Shown here: positions 53,084 to 64,000 of the stretch, piece after piece
Position numbering within the stretch: the first letter of the stretch is position 1
Layout: every line of letters begins with the position of its first letter
Origin: Amoebidium appalachense
Taxonomy: Eukaryota; Ichthyosporea
Assembly (NCBI GenBank): GCA_963693365.1
Contig: CAVNZM010000007.1
Span: 4,278,001-4,342,000 of the forward strand
DNA: 64,000 nucleotides
Direction: 5' to 3'
Program-made: the position numbers and the translations under genes
Notes under the pieces: model-generated
Database searches by the model: none
Seen by the model: only the letters and a program-made list of their open reading frames with translations
Told to the model about the DNA's origin: nothing

Positions 53084-54249
53084 ACCCCCAAAACAAAAAT
53101 CTGTTCTCCACGCATGCATATACATATACAGGGCGTTGTATACTATACTACCTTGCAGCGTCGGTGCTCCATACATGTACCTCACTGGGTGCCACTGGGA
53201 GTACAGAAGTGTTGGCCTTCAGACTTGCCAATGGTGTCGGCACCTCATCATGCATATGTGCACTGTGACGGCTCACAAGCATATGCATGCGAGCAATAAA
53301 TAGCGCATCCCCTCAAACTGACAATGTGTGTTATACTCGAACCCGGTCTACGGCTCCTACTTGAACCCGATAAAAGACCATGGGCAGCCACTGGTGGCAC
53401 TGGACATAGGCATTTGCACCAGCTAAAATAACAACCACACCGGGCAGGGTTTCGCAAAGTACCGGTACGTCGAGGGCACAAAGATACGTAACCAGCAATA
53501 GCATGCAGCACGGGCCACTAGACTCAGCCCATCATTATGGGCTATGATCAGGCCGGCCATACTTCAACTTACCCTGGGTAACTGCACGAAAGTTTGAATA
53601 TAAAAAGGAAAACGGTACCGCGTGGCATACACGTGACTGTGGGTTACGTGCGTAAGCAGCTGCATGGCAGTCACATCATACATGAGCAGCATATACTATG
53701 GCCATAAATGGCTTCATTATATTGCCTGATGGGGCATCCACAGCACAATTGTAGCGATTATATTTGTATCGGGTTTGCAACGGGGCGTAATATCCAACAT
53801 GAACCAGTCACGCATTCAACACTAGCATGGTGCTGGCCCGTCTGTACATGTACACACACTAGACCTAAAGCTGCAGCTGCACAGGGGTCGCTTTTAACTA
53901 TTTACAGGCAGTACAAAAACATGTTCACACATCTGTCGCTTAGCCTAATGGAAAATCAGTATGTCATTATGGTCGTTGTCGTGGTTACTCCAAATCCGGG
54001 CACATGCATACAAAGCCGCCACTGTTGCTGCTGCGGGTTGATCAAAGGCAGCAGAGCTAGAGAACCACCATTCGCATCTGCTTCATGCATCGAAATAGAA
54101 AAGACGCCACGGATCTATACACGTTCGTGCCAACATATTCCTAGAGAATGCTACTAACAGGCACGGCCAGCACAGCACCACCAACGCGCAGTAACATATC
54201 GGGCGTATGCACACACGATGCTGCACAGAGACCTGCTGCATGTTGCAGG
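50954..54249. other. Intergenic between the 228-aa gene and the TMEM115 3' end
   Basis: Convergent interval of 3.3 kb. Two related copies of a segment with TTTTTATGAG then a T run and GGTTCCC lie at about 51192 and 51264, both followed by G-rich sequence. A poly-C occurs at 51752-51774, GT arrays at 52200-52450, G25 at 52496-52521, (AAAT)n at 52590-52617 and C47 at 53036-53083. From 53100 to 54250 the sequence is mixed and non-repetitive. The longest frame there (53708-54157, plus) has no convincing features. Confidence 0.7.
52210..52617. repeat. (GT)n arrays, poly-G and (AAAT)n
   Basis: Degenerate (GT)n from about 52205 to 52450 with TTGGTAG and TTGGCAG interruptions, G-rich sequence to 52521, and (AAAT)n at 52590-52617. 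Confidence 0.92.
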
Positions 54250-55197
54250 TCACAGGCTGTTGCTTGCACCGTCTGGGCCCGGTGCTGGTTGGGTTGGTTT
54301 CTGCTGGTTGAGCCTCTCATTGAGAGCCTTGAGCCCAAGTTGCCTGCATGCCCACTAGGTTAGACCACACCGGGTGCAGCCCAACACACCCAAAACAGTT
54401 GCCGCTATCCTGCCCTATTTTCACGCCACCCTTTGCACTCAATGTGTCCGTAATACCAAGTGCAGTGGCAGTCTCAGGCCGTGGAAGGGACACACATGCC
54501 AAGAACATACAGCCCGCCCTCATCCAACGCATTGTGCACTGACCATAAACAAGGAGTAAAACAGAAACCCTGGGATTTGTTCGCAAATACTTGTGCCTGC
54601 AGACGCATCAGCCCGCATACAGACATTAAGCAGCCTCCCCCCCCCCCCCCCCCCCCCCCCCCCCAAAATAAAAAAATAAAAAAATTACATCTCTGCTCAC
54701 ATCACTCTTCCCCCTCTCCAACACTGCCCTTTGCCGTAGCCCATCGTTTTCCCCTTCCATAATTACCAGCACGTGCCACACATACACCCACTACACCACA
54801 ACCCTCCCCCCCCCCCCCCCCCCTCCCCCCTTCCCCTCCTCCCCCCCCCCCTCCCTCCCCCCGTTTGTAATACGTACCTCTGGCGCTCTCTGTCGCCACT
54901 AGTCACATCCGTGGTGTTCCTGCGTGCCAGCACCTGGAAGTCCTCCTGGGGCTTAGGCACTAGCCTAATGGCCACAGCAACCCCGTACACCTTGGTGGAG
55001 AACCACCCCACTGCTGGCCTGCACCCCCCCAAACTCAAAAGTGAGAGACCGTGGCCGGCAACATCACTAGGGCCAAACATAGCCCGACACCCTAGTGGCC
55101 ACTCAGCTGCAGAATTCTAGGTCTGTCCCAGCTGCAGAATTCTAGGTCCGTCCCAAAGGCACAGTTGTGATCGTTGGTAATATTTGAGACAAATAAT

Positions 55198-55235
<38 letters not shown>

Positions 55236-55996
55236 AAAACACACACACACGCCCCACCCCAGCCCACACTCACCCACCCACCCATCCACCCACATACACA
55301 CACACCACCCCCCGCTGGGGATGCGGGAAACACTGCCCCCTCCACCGGGGATCTAGAGCAGCCCCCCCCCCCCCCCCCCCCCCCCCTCCCCCCCCCCCTC
55401 AACCCCTCCCCCCGGTGTAGAAGCATACACCAGACACATGCGCTTCCAGCAACAACAGATCCACTGTGTCTTTTCCCAGCCACATGCACTAATGCACACA
55501 CTACACCTGCATGCACAACCAATACATATACACCACACATTCACTCACTGCAGCAGCTCTGGGAAGATGCTAGCAAAGGCAAAGGACTTTGAGTAGTCGC
55601 CCTGCAGGTTGTCGATCTTCTGGTAGAACCGCAGATATGTCCAGCCCACAAGCACCCCAGCACCGCACAGGCAGAACTGGTACAGTGACCCCCCCAGCAG
55701 TGCGGCAAGCCCTGTTACCAACACCAGCAGCAGCGGCATGTGCTTCAGAGGGGAAGGGATGGGGAGCGGGGAGGGGGAGGGGGGGGGGGGGGGGGGGGGG
55801 GGTTGCAGGTCAGCAAGCAGCCTAACCATACCTCAAGTTCACAAATGCTCCACAGCCTGAGCTCAATAAGATTGCTCAACAGGCGGACAGGCTCATCAGA
55901 GTTTTTATCTTCCATATTCCTGCCCCCCGTTTGCCCCCCCCCTCCCCCTTCTCTCCCCAGAGCCCTCTTGCACTCTTGGAAACATTTGCCCGGAGA

Positions 55997-56082
<86 letters not shown>

Positions 56083-57137
56083 CCGGGGCCCTCTTGGAAC
56101 CATTTGTCTGGCAATCACTCCCCCTTCCCCCCCTCCCCCCCGGGGAGGGGGGGGGGGGAGGGGGGGGGGGCTTTTGGCATTGTGTCCAGTAATTATCCCC
56201 CCTCCTCCCCTCCTTCCCCCCCCCCCAAACCCCCCATCCACCCCCAAAACACCAAGCTCATCAGCCATACACACAACCACATGTGCACACACACACACCC
56301 TCTCCCCCAACGACACAGCCATCCAACCCCACCACCTGCATGCATGCGTACAGGCCAAGCACTCACCCGTGCACGGAACGGCAGGGTGGCAGGGCCCACC
56401 TTGAGCCGCATCTCGGGATACAGCTGCCACATGGCCACAGAAAACCCTCCCACTGCCCCGCCAAACCCACAGCCCGCTGTAAACCTGCACACAGGCAGCA
56501 GGAAAGGTTGGTGGTGTGATAGAAGAACACACAGGGGTGGTGAAGGGGTCATAGGCAGGATCTATCACCTGTACATCAAAGCTCTGCAACTGGTTGCCAC
56601 CTCATAACACCGCACAATGCAACAGCACTAATTTTCATTTCATCAGATTGGCCAACAGCATACACACATCAGCTTTACCAGGGGACGCTGCCAGCAAAAC
56701 GTAAAACACCCCCATAACCCCCATGCAGCAGCCCACCCAATTAGCACACACACACATACAAACACACATACACAACCACACACACCCACCCACCCATCCA
56801 CCCACCCACAGCAGCATTCGGGGCACGTACAGATAGTCCTCCCTGTAAGTCAGACCATAGGCCAGCACCATGGCAAAGAGGGTGGCCACGGTGGCCATGA
56901 AGTTGACCAGCACGATGAACAGCGCAAACTGCCTGTCCCCCCACAGGGGCACACAGTGGCTGGACATGTAGAACAGGCTGAACACGTCCACAAATAGCTG
57001 CACCCCCGCAAAGTGTCAACACCGGCACAAAAACATGGTCTAACTGAACATATTTAGTCCCCCCCCCCCCCCCCCATCTCCCTTTGGTCCGAGATACATA
57101 AGACCCATCCTATGCTGCATGTTCGTATCCCTCCCGC

Positions 57138-57173
<36 letters not shown>

Positions 57174-58508
57174 ACACACACACACAAAAAAAAAAAGGGA
57201 AAAAGAAAGAAAGAAAGAAAGAAAGAAGGACAGAGGGAGGGGGAGAGAGAGAAAAGAAACCCTCGACAATTCTAAAGCTCTAACCCCCTGAAATTCTCAC
57301 CCCCTTAAGCCTTGTGTCCCACTCAATATAGTATGGCATTTACAACCCCTCCTTCCCCACTCCTCCCCCCGGCCCCACACAGACACCCTGCCCGTTCCCC
57401 CCGGGCTCTCCCTCCCGGCTACTCTCCCGCCCTCCCCACCAAAAAAAAACGAACGAAAAGTTGGTCCCTACTACCCATACCAAAAACACATCAAGCCCCC
57501 TGATAATTGCACCGGCAAAAGCACCACCACCACTTACTATGCCCAAGCACTAAGCACTCACCCGCAGAATGGATTTCTCCAGGTATGCAGCGGTGAGGCC
57601 GGCCCACAGGTAGAAATTGCTCATTACACTACATTGCACCACCCCGATGATAAGCGGATGTGCTTTTGTGCTGGTCTAGCATTATGCTACTTATGGAAAA
57701 AGACACGGAAAGCCCCTTCGTGTAAAGCACAAGGCACACTCTAAGGCGTGAGACTGCATAACAAGCCAGCAACTCTAACACACAGTCACAGTGTTAACTC
57801 CATGAGATAAGACAAGCAATCCAGGCATGGGTAATGCTGGAGGTCACAAGCGCCATACCACCTTGTTCCCTCTCTCTTCCCCCTGTTTCTCCCTTCTCTC
57901 CCTTTATTTCTGGTCTTTATTCCTTTGTGGTACTGGGTAGGTGCATGGAGGTGACGTGGGGGAGGGACAGGAGGGGACGGCAGCAGGGGGGAGAGAGGGT
58001 TGGGAGGTTGCATACTAGGCAGGGGTCATGCCGAGTGTTTCCCTCACAGGGTCTATCTGTGCCAGCAGAAAGCCCACCAGCAGGGTGCCGGCTATGACCT
58101 TTGTGAACCGGGACGAGCTCTTGACGGCATTTTGGATGGCCTGCCGTGTGTTCCTTTCAGTCCCTCCCCCCCTCCCTCCTCCCCCGATCCCTCCAACCCC
58201 CTCCCCCCCCCCCCCCCCTCTCCTCCACCGCCCCCCTCCTTCCCCCCCCCCCAGTGGAGGCCGGTCAATAGAAGGGATCTTAGATCTAGGCGTAACAGAT
58301 GGGATATTAACCCTAGAAACTCAACTTGCAAGCACCCACAGCCTGCCAAAAGGACCATTTCTAACAGATGGGATCTCACATAAATGCGCCAACCTGCCAA
58401 CAAACAAAACAGTTCCGAAGAGTTGGGGTGAAGACACGATCCTTGCTTTTTGGCTCAAAAAGGAGCATGGTACTTTCACGTGCATCTTACCTGTATATTT
58501 GGAGCCAT
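54250..58508 (-). CDS. TMEM115: TMEM115, Golgi multi-pass membrane protein, 8 exons
   Basis: Exons (minus): 58508-58491, 58140-58016, 57628-57562, 56997-56831, 56484-56367, 55742-55549, 55018-54878, 54343-54250 (stop TGA). All phases agree, giving 307 aa. The first exon codes only MAPNIQ. Landmarks: SRFTKVIAGTLLVGFLL (TM1, about 16-32), NFYLWAGLTAAYLE (52-65), PLWGDRQFALFIVLVNF (TM region), CGFGGAVGGFSVAMWQ (rhomboid-like glycine helix), WTYLRFYQ at 199-206, FAFASIFPELLQPAVGW at 219-235, and the C-terminal helix LGLKALNERL. These match TMEM115 (DUF1751 family) in order and spacing. Known: a rhomboid-related pseudoprotease fold in the Golgi, interacting with the COG complex and affecting retrograde transport. 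No catalytic Ser/His pair is expected or seen. Human TMEM115 is longer (351 aa); the tail is shorter here. Confidence 0.93.
54633..54866. repeat. Poly-C then A, and C-rich block in TMEM115 intron 7
   Basis: C28 at 54637-54664 passes into A/AT-rich sequence; C-rich stretches follow at 54806-54862. Confidence 0.93.
55107..55410. repeat. 26-bp tandem pair, C-then-A-then-CA composite and poly-C, TMEM115 intron 6
   Basis: CAGCTGCAGAATTCTAGGTC occurs twice in tandem (about 55107 and 55130). C34 (55200-55233) passes into A6 and (CA)n. Poly-C lies at 55363-55400. Confidence 0.92.
55775..56230. repeat. Poly-G, C-then-(CA)n and G/C blocks, TMEM115 intron 5
   Basis: G-rich 55770-55802. C31 at 56000-56030 then (CA)n 56033-56080. 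CCCCCCCC-GGGGAGGGGGG at 56130-56170 is a second facing C/G pair. Confidence 0.93.
57060..57205. repeat. C-runs then CA then A, TMEM115 intron 3
   Basis: C17 at 57059-57075 and C35 at 57139-57173, the latter followed by (CA)n and A12, then GAAA repeats. Confidence 0.93.
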
Positions 58509-58681
58509 GGCTGTGTGTGGGCAACCACTGGTTGCAGCTGCCCTGGGCCTGTGGTGTGCGAATAAGTCCGGGCTGATTTCAAACAGACCTCTTGCTGAGC
58601 CTAGTGCCAAAGTAGAGGTCAGAGAAGCACACACACATCGGGGTACCCGGAGGGGAAAATACGAACCCCAAAAGTAAGGGC

Positions 58682-58725
<44 letters not shown>

Positions 58726-58959
58726 TGTGTGTGTGTGTGTGCATGTGTGTGTGTGTGTGTGTGTGCCATGTGATGTGTCTGTGGTGTGTGTGTGTGTGTG
58801 TTCGGGGAGACATTGTCACAGGAAACCCTATTCCATGATCGCCCGACAGGCAAAAGGACAAAGAGATCCTAAAACTATATGTGCCTAATGTGTGACCGGT
58901 TAAAATTTATGTGTAAAAAGTTTTCTAAATGCCAACACATGCAGGGCGCCGGGCAAGGG

Positions 58960-58994
<35 letters not shown>

Positions 58995-61029
58995 GGGGGG
59001 GGGGTGGCGCAGGTGAAAGGGAGCATCCGTCTTTCTGTAAAAGAGGGAGCATGCACATGGATGTGCTGGACCTAGAATCTGTCCAGATGTGCCGACATAG
59101 AATCTGTGCAGGTGGTTGCACTTGCAGGGTTGCAATGAAAACAAAGGCCATTACTATCACGTTCCTCGGCTTCAGAGCACCGAGAGCTCGGAGTTAGAAA
59201 ACAACCCAAGGATCTACGTTTGGCTATGAATCAAAAACCAGGTGAATACAGCCAAACTACCAAGAATTTCCTATAACTATAAATGTTAAAGCTGTGGGCT
59301 TTTCCTAGAAAACAAAGCACAGAGCAACTGTGCTGACCCACCTCAGAAGATCTCGGCCGAAGTCCGGAGATCAAAGTGCCGATGGATCCGGTTTCAGTGA
59401 ACAACTATACCTAAGGCGACTGGCAGTATCACTGCGTCTGCACACCAAAAACCTCTACAAAAAAACACAGTCTAATATAATTCGAACATCTGCCGTCGCA
59501 TATATTAGACAAAGGCAAAGATACAGCAACCCTTAATAGTTTTGGGATATCCGACCGCGGTGCGCAGTCACTTCGCAACGCGGAGAAATCAAACCTCTTC
59601 CGGGCTCTAATGGAAATTACGCAAGAAAAAATCTGCTCAGACGGAGATGATTGGTTAGAGTAATTTGCGATCTAGCGGGCGATTAGACCCATCAATTTCC
59701 CAGTTGCCGGGCTTTCAGGAGTCTCTCAGAATCCTGCTAGAAACTTGCCAAGAATAAATACAAAGTCAAAATAAAAAGAAAGACACTAACTAAAAATATT
59801 AGCGTGCAAAATATTTGCGTGTACAATATATAACAGCGGTTTATTTCTGAAAACAAATAATGCCGGCAAAAAGCCAAATTGCGAACCTTCAGCACCTTGA
59901 GAATCCAGGGGGATGCTTTTTCATTAGGGTTACGCAAGGCAAACGTTTGCGTCATCCCTTTTTGTCACAGTGAGCCGGGCCTGGGCCTGAGAACTTTTGA
60001 AAGGAAGGCCTAGGGAACGCAGTTTTTTGATGTACGTGTTTGGCTGAGAGATGTTTAATGTTTACACTGGCGACTGTACGTTTATATCGACAAAGAGAGT
60101 GACCAATAGGGAAGATTATTCGTGTAGGTTTGTGTAAACAAGCCCTTGGATATGGCTTTTGCTACTTATCGAATGAACCTTGATTAAGTAACACCAGTGA
60201 CGCTCCGCCTGAGTAGGGTAAGGTTCCCACTTCAGTAATGTCTGAGTCTTGCCCGGGGTTCAGGTGTACAACCTTGCAATCCTCCACACCTTTTTGCCTG
60301 AACGGTAGCGCATGGTTTTCCTCCCCTTACGCCTTGTTGGTCTCTCAGTCCCTCTGTTTAGTTGTTTGCGCCCCTCCCCCTTTATCCTTCTACAAACCCT
60401 CTCCCCTTCGTACTTGCTGGCGACAACACCCCCCTCTCCCCCCCCCTCCCCTTCCTCCCCGCCTCTCCCCCCCCCTGGGCGCACCCCTGCTACCAGCCCT
60501 CCTAGGACTCCTTGCCCTTATTTTGAAATTCAGCAGCATCCCCTTCTCTGTATGGTGTAATCGACTCCCGCTTTTTATGTGGTGGTCCGTGCTTTGGCTT
60601 TTTGGCTCAGATTATCATTCGTTCAGCGCTGCCCTTACGCTTCTTCCTTGAAGCGTTTTTCCTTGTTTTTGCCTCGTTTTTGGCTCAGCATGCAATGCCT
60701 TGGTGAGCTGACATCGATCACCGCTGACATCTCCACCTCAACCCTTTACCCCAAACCGTACTGCCATGGATTCACAGCTCCTTCCCTGCCCCCTAGTTTC
60801 AACCTCCGCTTTATCCTTGGTTTTCTATGGTTGTTTTGTCAACCAATGTAAAATATCTTTCATTCGAAGGTGTGTCTTATTTATATGAGTGTGTATGGGG
60901 GAGAAAGAGAGGAGAGGGGGGGAGGGAGTCTTTAAAGGGAAGAAGGGGGAGAGGGGATAAGAAACGATGGTAGATCCAGTCGGAAGGGGTTGCGTGTACT
61001 TGAGACTAAGCAGTGGCCCCTCTGTCAGG
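58509..61029. other. Divergent intergenic between TMEM115 and the 61-kb gene
   Basis: (GT)n at 58685-58766 and 58788-58800 and about 35 G at 58961-58994. From 59050 to 60300 the DNA is unique and relatively AT-rich, with no supported ORF. 60360-60480 is C-rich. Promoters of both flanking genes should lie here; no element is identifiable. Confidence 0.65.
58685..58800. repeat. (GT)n array upstream of TMEM115
   Basis: About 80 bp of (GT)n with short interruptions, 180 bases upstream of the TMEM115 start codon. Confidence 0.92.
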
Positions 61030-61636
61030 ATGGAGCCGGTGGGAAAGTTTGTGGAGGTCTTGGATACAGGCCAAGGCCTGGTTTCGGTGCTGGAGACAGC
61101 TTGCAGGTGAGTCTTGTGTGCCCTTTGTTGTTTGTTGTGTTATTGGTGTGTTGGGGTCTTATCAACTTTTTGTCTTCTGGGTTCGTACTGGTGTTGTAGG
61201 ACATGTGTCCCCTTGAGGATTCAGCTGATGTGTGTGATATTGGTCACCTGTGGGGTCTGGAGTGGTATTTAGTTGTGGGAGAATATGCTGGGGGCTGTGC
61301 GTGGCTGTAGATGGTGCTCTGACACGTGTACAGGCTGGCAGAGAGCTGCCCACGTGAAAATGTCGCCACCGTGTGTCACCTCCTGGAAGCTGCGGCTATG
61401 GCCCTGCTGGACCATGGCCCAGGTATTGTTGACAGCCTGCTTTTTTCGGGGGGGTTCTCTCTTTTTTTTCCCTTTCACTCTATTTCTTTCTTTCTTTCTT
61501 TCTTTCTTCTTATTTATTTATTTATCCCTTTATTTATATCTTTCTATATTTTCTTCCTTGCTTTGTATGCTTTCTTTCTTTCTTCCGTTCTATTTTATTT
61601 ATTTATTTATTATGATTATTTTCTTTCTTTCTTTCT

Positions 61637-61667
<31 letters not shown>

Positions 61668-62543
61668 GAGGGAGGGAGGGGGTAGGGAGGAGGAGAAGAG
61701 TGGTGTTGGGGAATGTTTGGTTCCCTTCAGGGCCCACCCTTCATCTGCCTGCACTACAACAGCCCCCCCCCCCCCCCCCCCCCCCCCCCCCCTTCCCGTC
61801 CTCCCCCACCCCACCCTTCAGGACCTGGTTGTCTGTGTTGCGGGTGACTACCTTTTACCTGTGCATGAGGGAGGGGGTTTGAACTTCTTCCTTTGACCTT
61901 TTGTTGATCGCGTCCCCCCCCCCCCCCCCCCGCGCAAAAAAAAAGGCACGCGGGGGGGGGGGGGGGGGGGGGAAGGGCACGGGGGGGGGGGGGGGGGGGG
62001 GGGGAGGGGGAGGAGGGGGGAAGGGGAGGGAGGGAGGTCTGTAGGTCATTATGTTTTGCGCGAGAAGAATTTGGAGCAAGCCGGCAGCTTGGGGGCACGG
62101 AAGGATTGGCATGCACGTGTGCACGAGCGGTTGTGGTTTAAATGGCACATTAGCTAAGGGTGCTATGTGTAGATCGTTGGGCATCTGACCCCGTTGTGGC
62201 GGAGTTTGTGGAGAAGGCTGCCGGGCTGTGCCTGACTGTGCTGGAGGGCAGTGAGGCCCCAACCGTGCAGGTAGAGTCTTGCTTTGGGCATGGGGGTGGG
62301 GTGGGGTGGTAGGGTGGTTGTGTCCTTGTAGTGAGGATTAGGGTGTGGGTGTGGATGTGCGCATTTGAATTTGTGTTGTGGCCTGGCTGCTAGTTGCACA
62401 CACAAGGTTTTAACGGGGGTCGGGGTGCGGGGGGGGGAGGGGAGGGATGGGAGAACCACTTGCATGCATGGTCGATGGAGAACGTGATGGCAGAAGCTGT
62501 GTTGGTATGGGGTATGTGTGTGTGTGGTGGTGGTGTGTGTGTA

Positions 62544-62575
<32 letters not shown>

Positions 62576-64000
62576 GTGGTGGTGGTGGGGGGGGATTTGG
62601 AGGGGGGGGGGGTTTGGAGGGAGAGATGAGGGGGGGATACGGAGGCAGAAGAAGGCATGCGCTATGGGGCACTGAGTCTTGGGCTGGCAGGATGCGGCGC
62701 TGGAGACACTGTGCATGTTTGTGCAGCAGCAGGCAGACCCCCGTGTGCGCACAGACGTGCGGGCCAGGCTGGCCAGCATTGGCACTATGCCTGTGCCCGC
62801 CCAGGAGAAGCCACCCACCACACCACGAGATGATGCGGTGTCGGCCACAGCCGGTTTGCTGCATTCCGTCTTGCAGCCTCGGGCCCATGTGCGCACAAAC
62901 AAGCAGCTGGTGACATATGTAATGTCCCCCTCCCTTTTTTCTCAAAAAGAAATCCCCTGTTTGCACAAGCCCAATAATCGGCTTTGCATGTTCAAGCACG
63001 CATCACAGAAGTTAGCATGTACATGCACCTTGGCACACACACACATACACACACACACATGCACATACTAACGACATACTTGGCATCCACAGGACACACG
63101 ATGCCAATGGTTGCGTAGACTAAGGTGCACAAACAAATACACACACACACACACGCTTGTGCACTGACTGCTTATAGACTATGATATACACATTAGAGGT
63201 AGGCGAACACGGCCATCTTTTCCCCTGTGAGCCTATTCATGACCTCTGGCTGGGCCGCAGGTGATTGGGGTTAAGTGCCATGGGCTGCGGCGGCTGGTGG
63301 AGATAGGGCACAACGAGGATGTGCTCGGACACCTGTGCCAGTTGGTGGGGCTGATCAGTGGCCTGGAAATGGCTCTGGGGGGGCGGCAGCTACGGGTGTT
63401 GGGGGAGATGGTAGTCAGGCTGCTGGACCATGCCTCACAGCAGGGCACATCGGCCCAGGAGGCCGAGGAGTACTTGCAGGTGCGTACAGCTCGGTATTTA
63501 TGCTTGCATGTTGTTAGATATGCTTTGCTGTTTACTAATGTTATCATTATGTTTGTTATCATCATTGCCATTGTGGTCAATCATTCATTATTAGTTTGTT
63601 TTTGTCATTTATTTGGGTGGGAATTTTTTTTTTTTTTTTTTTTTGGGAAGGGGGGGGGAGAGGGGGGGAGGAGGACTGGAAGGGGTGGGGGAAGGTTACA
63701 TGGGGTAAAGAGGATATTGTGCAGGGCAGGATTTTTGGGCCTGGGGAGTAGAAAATGGGTTTGGGACAAGGACGAACAAGGAAAACGAAAGAGAGCAGGA
63801 CAATGTAGGCGATACGGGCAGGCGAGCACGAAGGTGTCATGTTGTACTAACCATGCTGTGCCTGTGGGGTGGCATGCCAGCAGGGTGTGCAGGAGGCCAT
63901 GCGCGTGTTGGAGAGGGCCGGTGCTGCGGACAGCTTCACTGTCCGTGCTAGGGCCATGGTGGTGGCACGGTTACTGCCCGTGGTGGCCACCCAGCAAAGG
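61030..64000 (+). CDS. Unrecognised alpha-helical repeat-like protein, at least 6 exons, cut by the window end
   Basis: Exons: 61030-61106, 61334-61422, 62173-62270, 62691-62918, 63261-63479, 63881-64000 (continues beyond the window). All five junctions agree in phase and give about 277 residues. Composition is Leu/Ala/Val-rich amphipathic helix, for example VCHLLEAAAMALLDHG, VAEFVEKAAGLCLTVLEG, LETLCMFVQQQADPRVRTDV, HNEDVLGHLCQLVGLISG and LRVLGEMVVRLLDHASQQG. This resembles HEAT/ARM solenoids such as karyopherins or ribosome-biogenesis scaffolds, but I cannot assign a family. A Pro/Thr-rich loop (about PVPAQEKPPTTPRDD) interrupts exon 4. The first ATG at 61030 directly follows a good acceptor-like CTGTCAG, so exon 1 may be internal and more N-terminal exons may lie upstream. 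No membrane segment or catalytic motif. Confidence 0.68.
61460..61700. repeat. T-rich (TTTC)n/(ATTT)n block then poly-G
   Basis: TTTC and ATTT repeats at 61470-61640 pass into T10 and about 24 G (61647-61669). Intron 2 of the 61-kb gene. Confidence 0.92.
61766..62035. repeat. Poly-C and poly-G runs, intron 2
   Basis: C26 at 61765-61791, C16 at 61915-61931, then an A-rich link and G21 (61951-61972), G23 (61982-62004) and G/A-rich sequence. Confidence 0.92.
62515..62640. repeat. (GT)n, (GGT)n then G-rich
   Basis: (GT)n 62541-62573, GGT triplets and G-rich sequence to 62635; intron 3 of the 61-kb gene. A further T-then-G composite lies at 63627-63660 in intron 5. Confidence 0.9.

Noticed and set aside
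53708-54157. 149-codon plus-strand ORF downstream of the 228-aa gene
   Set aside because: No recognisable feature and no splice partners. It lies in the spacer just before the convergent TMEM115 3' exon and barely exceeds chance length.
60238-60651. 137-codon ORF upstream of the 61-kb gene as its first exon
   Set aside because: It runs through a C-rich simple stretch, and I could not find a donor in phase with the exon at 61030.

Overview
This window is nuclear DNA from a eukaryote, very probably a unicellular one. Every gene I could trace is split by GT-AG introns, and the proteins are eukaryote-specific: NOP14, TMEM115, METTL17/RSM22, LYRM7 and a MYND-SET methyltransferase. I see no marker that fixes the lineage, so I do not name one. 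The introns and spacers are crowded with (CA/GT)n and (CT/GA)n arrays and with poly-C/G runs of 15-60 bases. Nearly all the long Thr-His, Cys-Val, Ser-Leu, Pro or Gly 'ORFs' in the window are translations of these repeats, not genes.

Layout, left to right. 546-3070 (-): a thioredoxin-fold tryparedoxin/nucleoredoxin-like protein, 3 exons, 147 aa. 4548-7476 (-): LYRM7/MZM1-like complex III assembly factor, 4 exons, 118 aa, with an unusual Cys-rich tail. 8012-8611 (-): a 199-codon ORF of doubtful status. 10829-19468 (+): METTL17/RSM22 mitoribosome assembly factor, at least 10 exons, first exon not found. 21858-23200 (-): an intronless polytopic membrane protein spread over three reading frames (two apparent 1-base losses). 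24.56-26.33 kb: a large strand-switching TG-to-CA array. 27292-30740 (+): SMYD-type MYND-SET protein, 2 exons. 31682-46604 (-): NOP14, 19 exons, about 893 aa, reconstructed almost end to end with consistent splice phases; one intron holds ten copies of a 71-bp minisatellite. 47276-50953 (+): an unrecognised 228-aa protein, 6 exons, divergent from NOP14. 54250-58508 (-): TMEM115, 8 exons, 307 aa. 61030-64000 (+): an unrecognised, probably alpha-helical-repeat protein, at least 6 exons, cut by the window end.

The gene set is housekeeping: mitochondrial biogenesis (LYRM7, METTL17), 40S ribosome biogenesis (NOP14), Golgi membrane (TMEM115), redox (tryparedoxin-like) and protein methylation (SMYD). 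There is no operon-like logic. The unusual part is the architecture of the non-coding DNA. Homopolymer and dinucleotide tracts follow a strict order: 5'-(T or GT)n then Gn, equivalently Cn then (A or CA)n. Repeats also often start or end exactly at splice sites, where the donor is itself GTGTGTG or the acceptor CACACAG.
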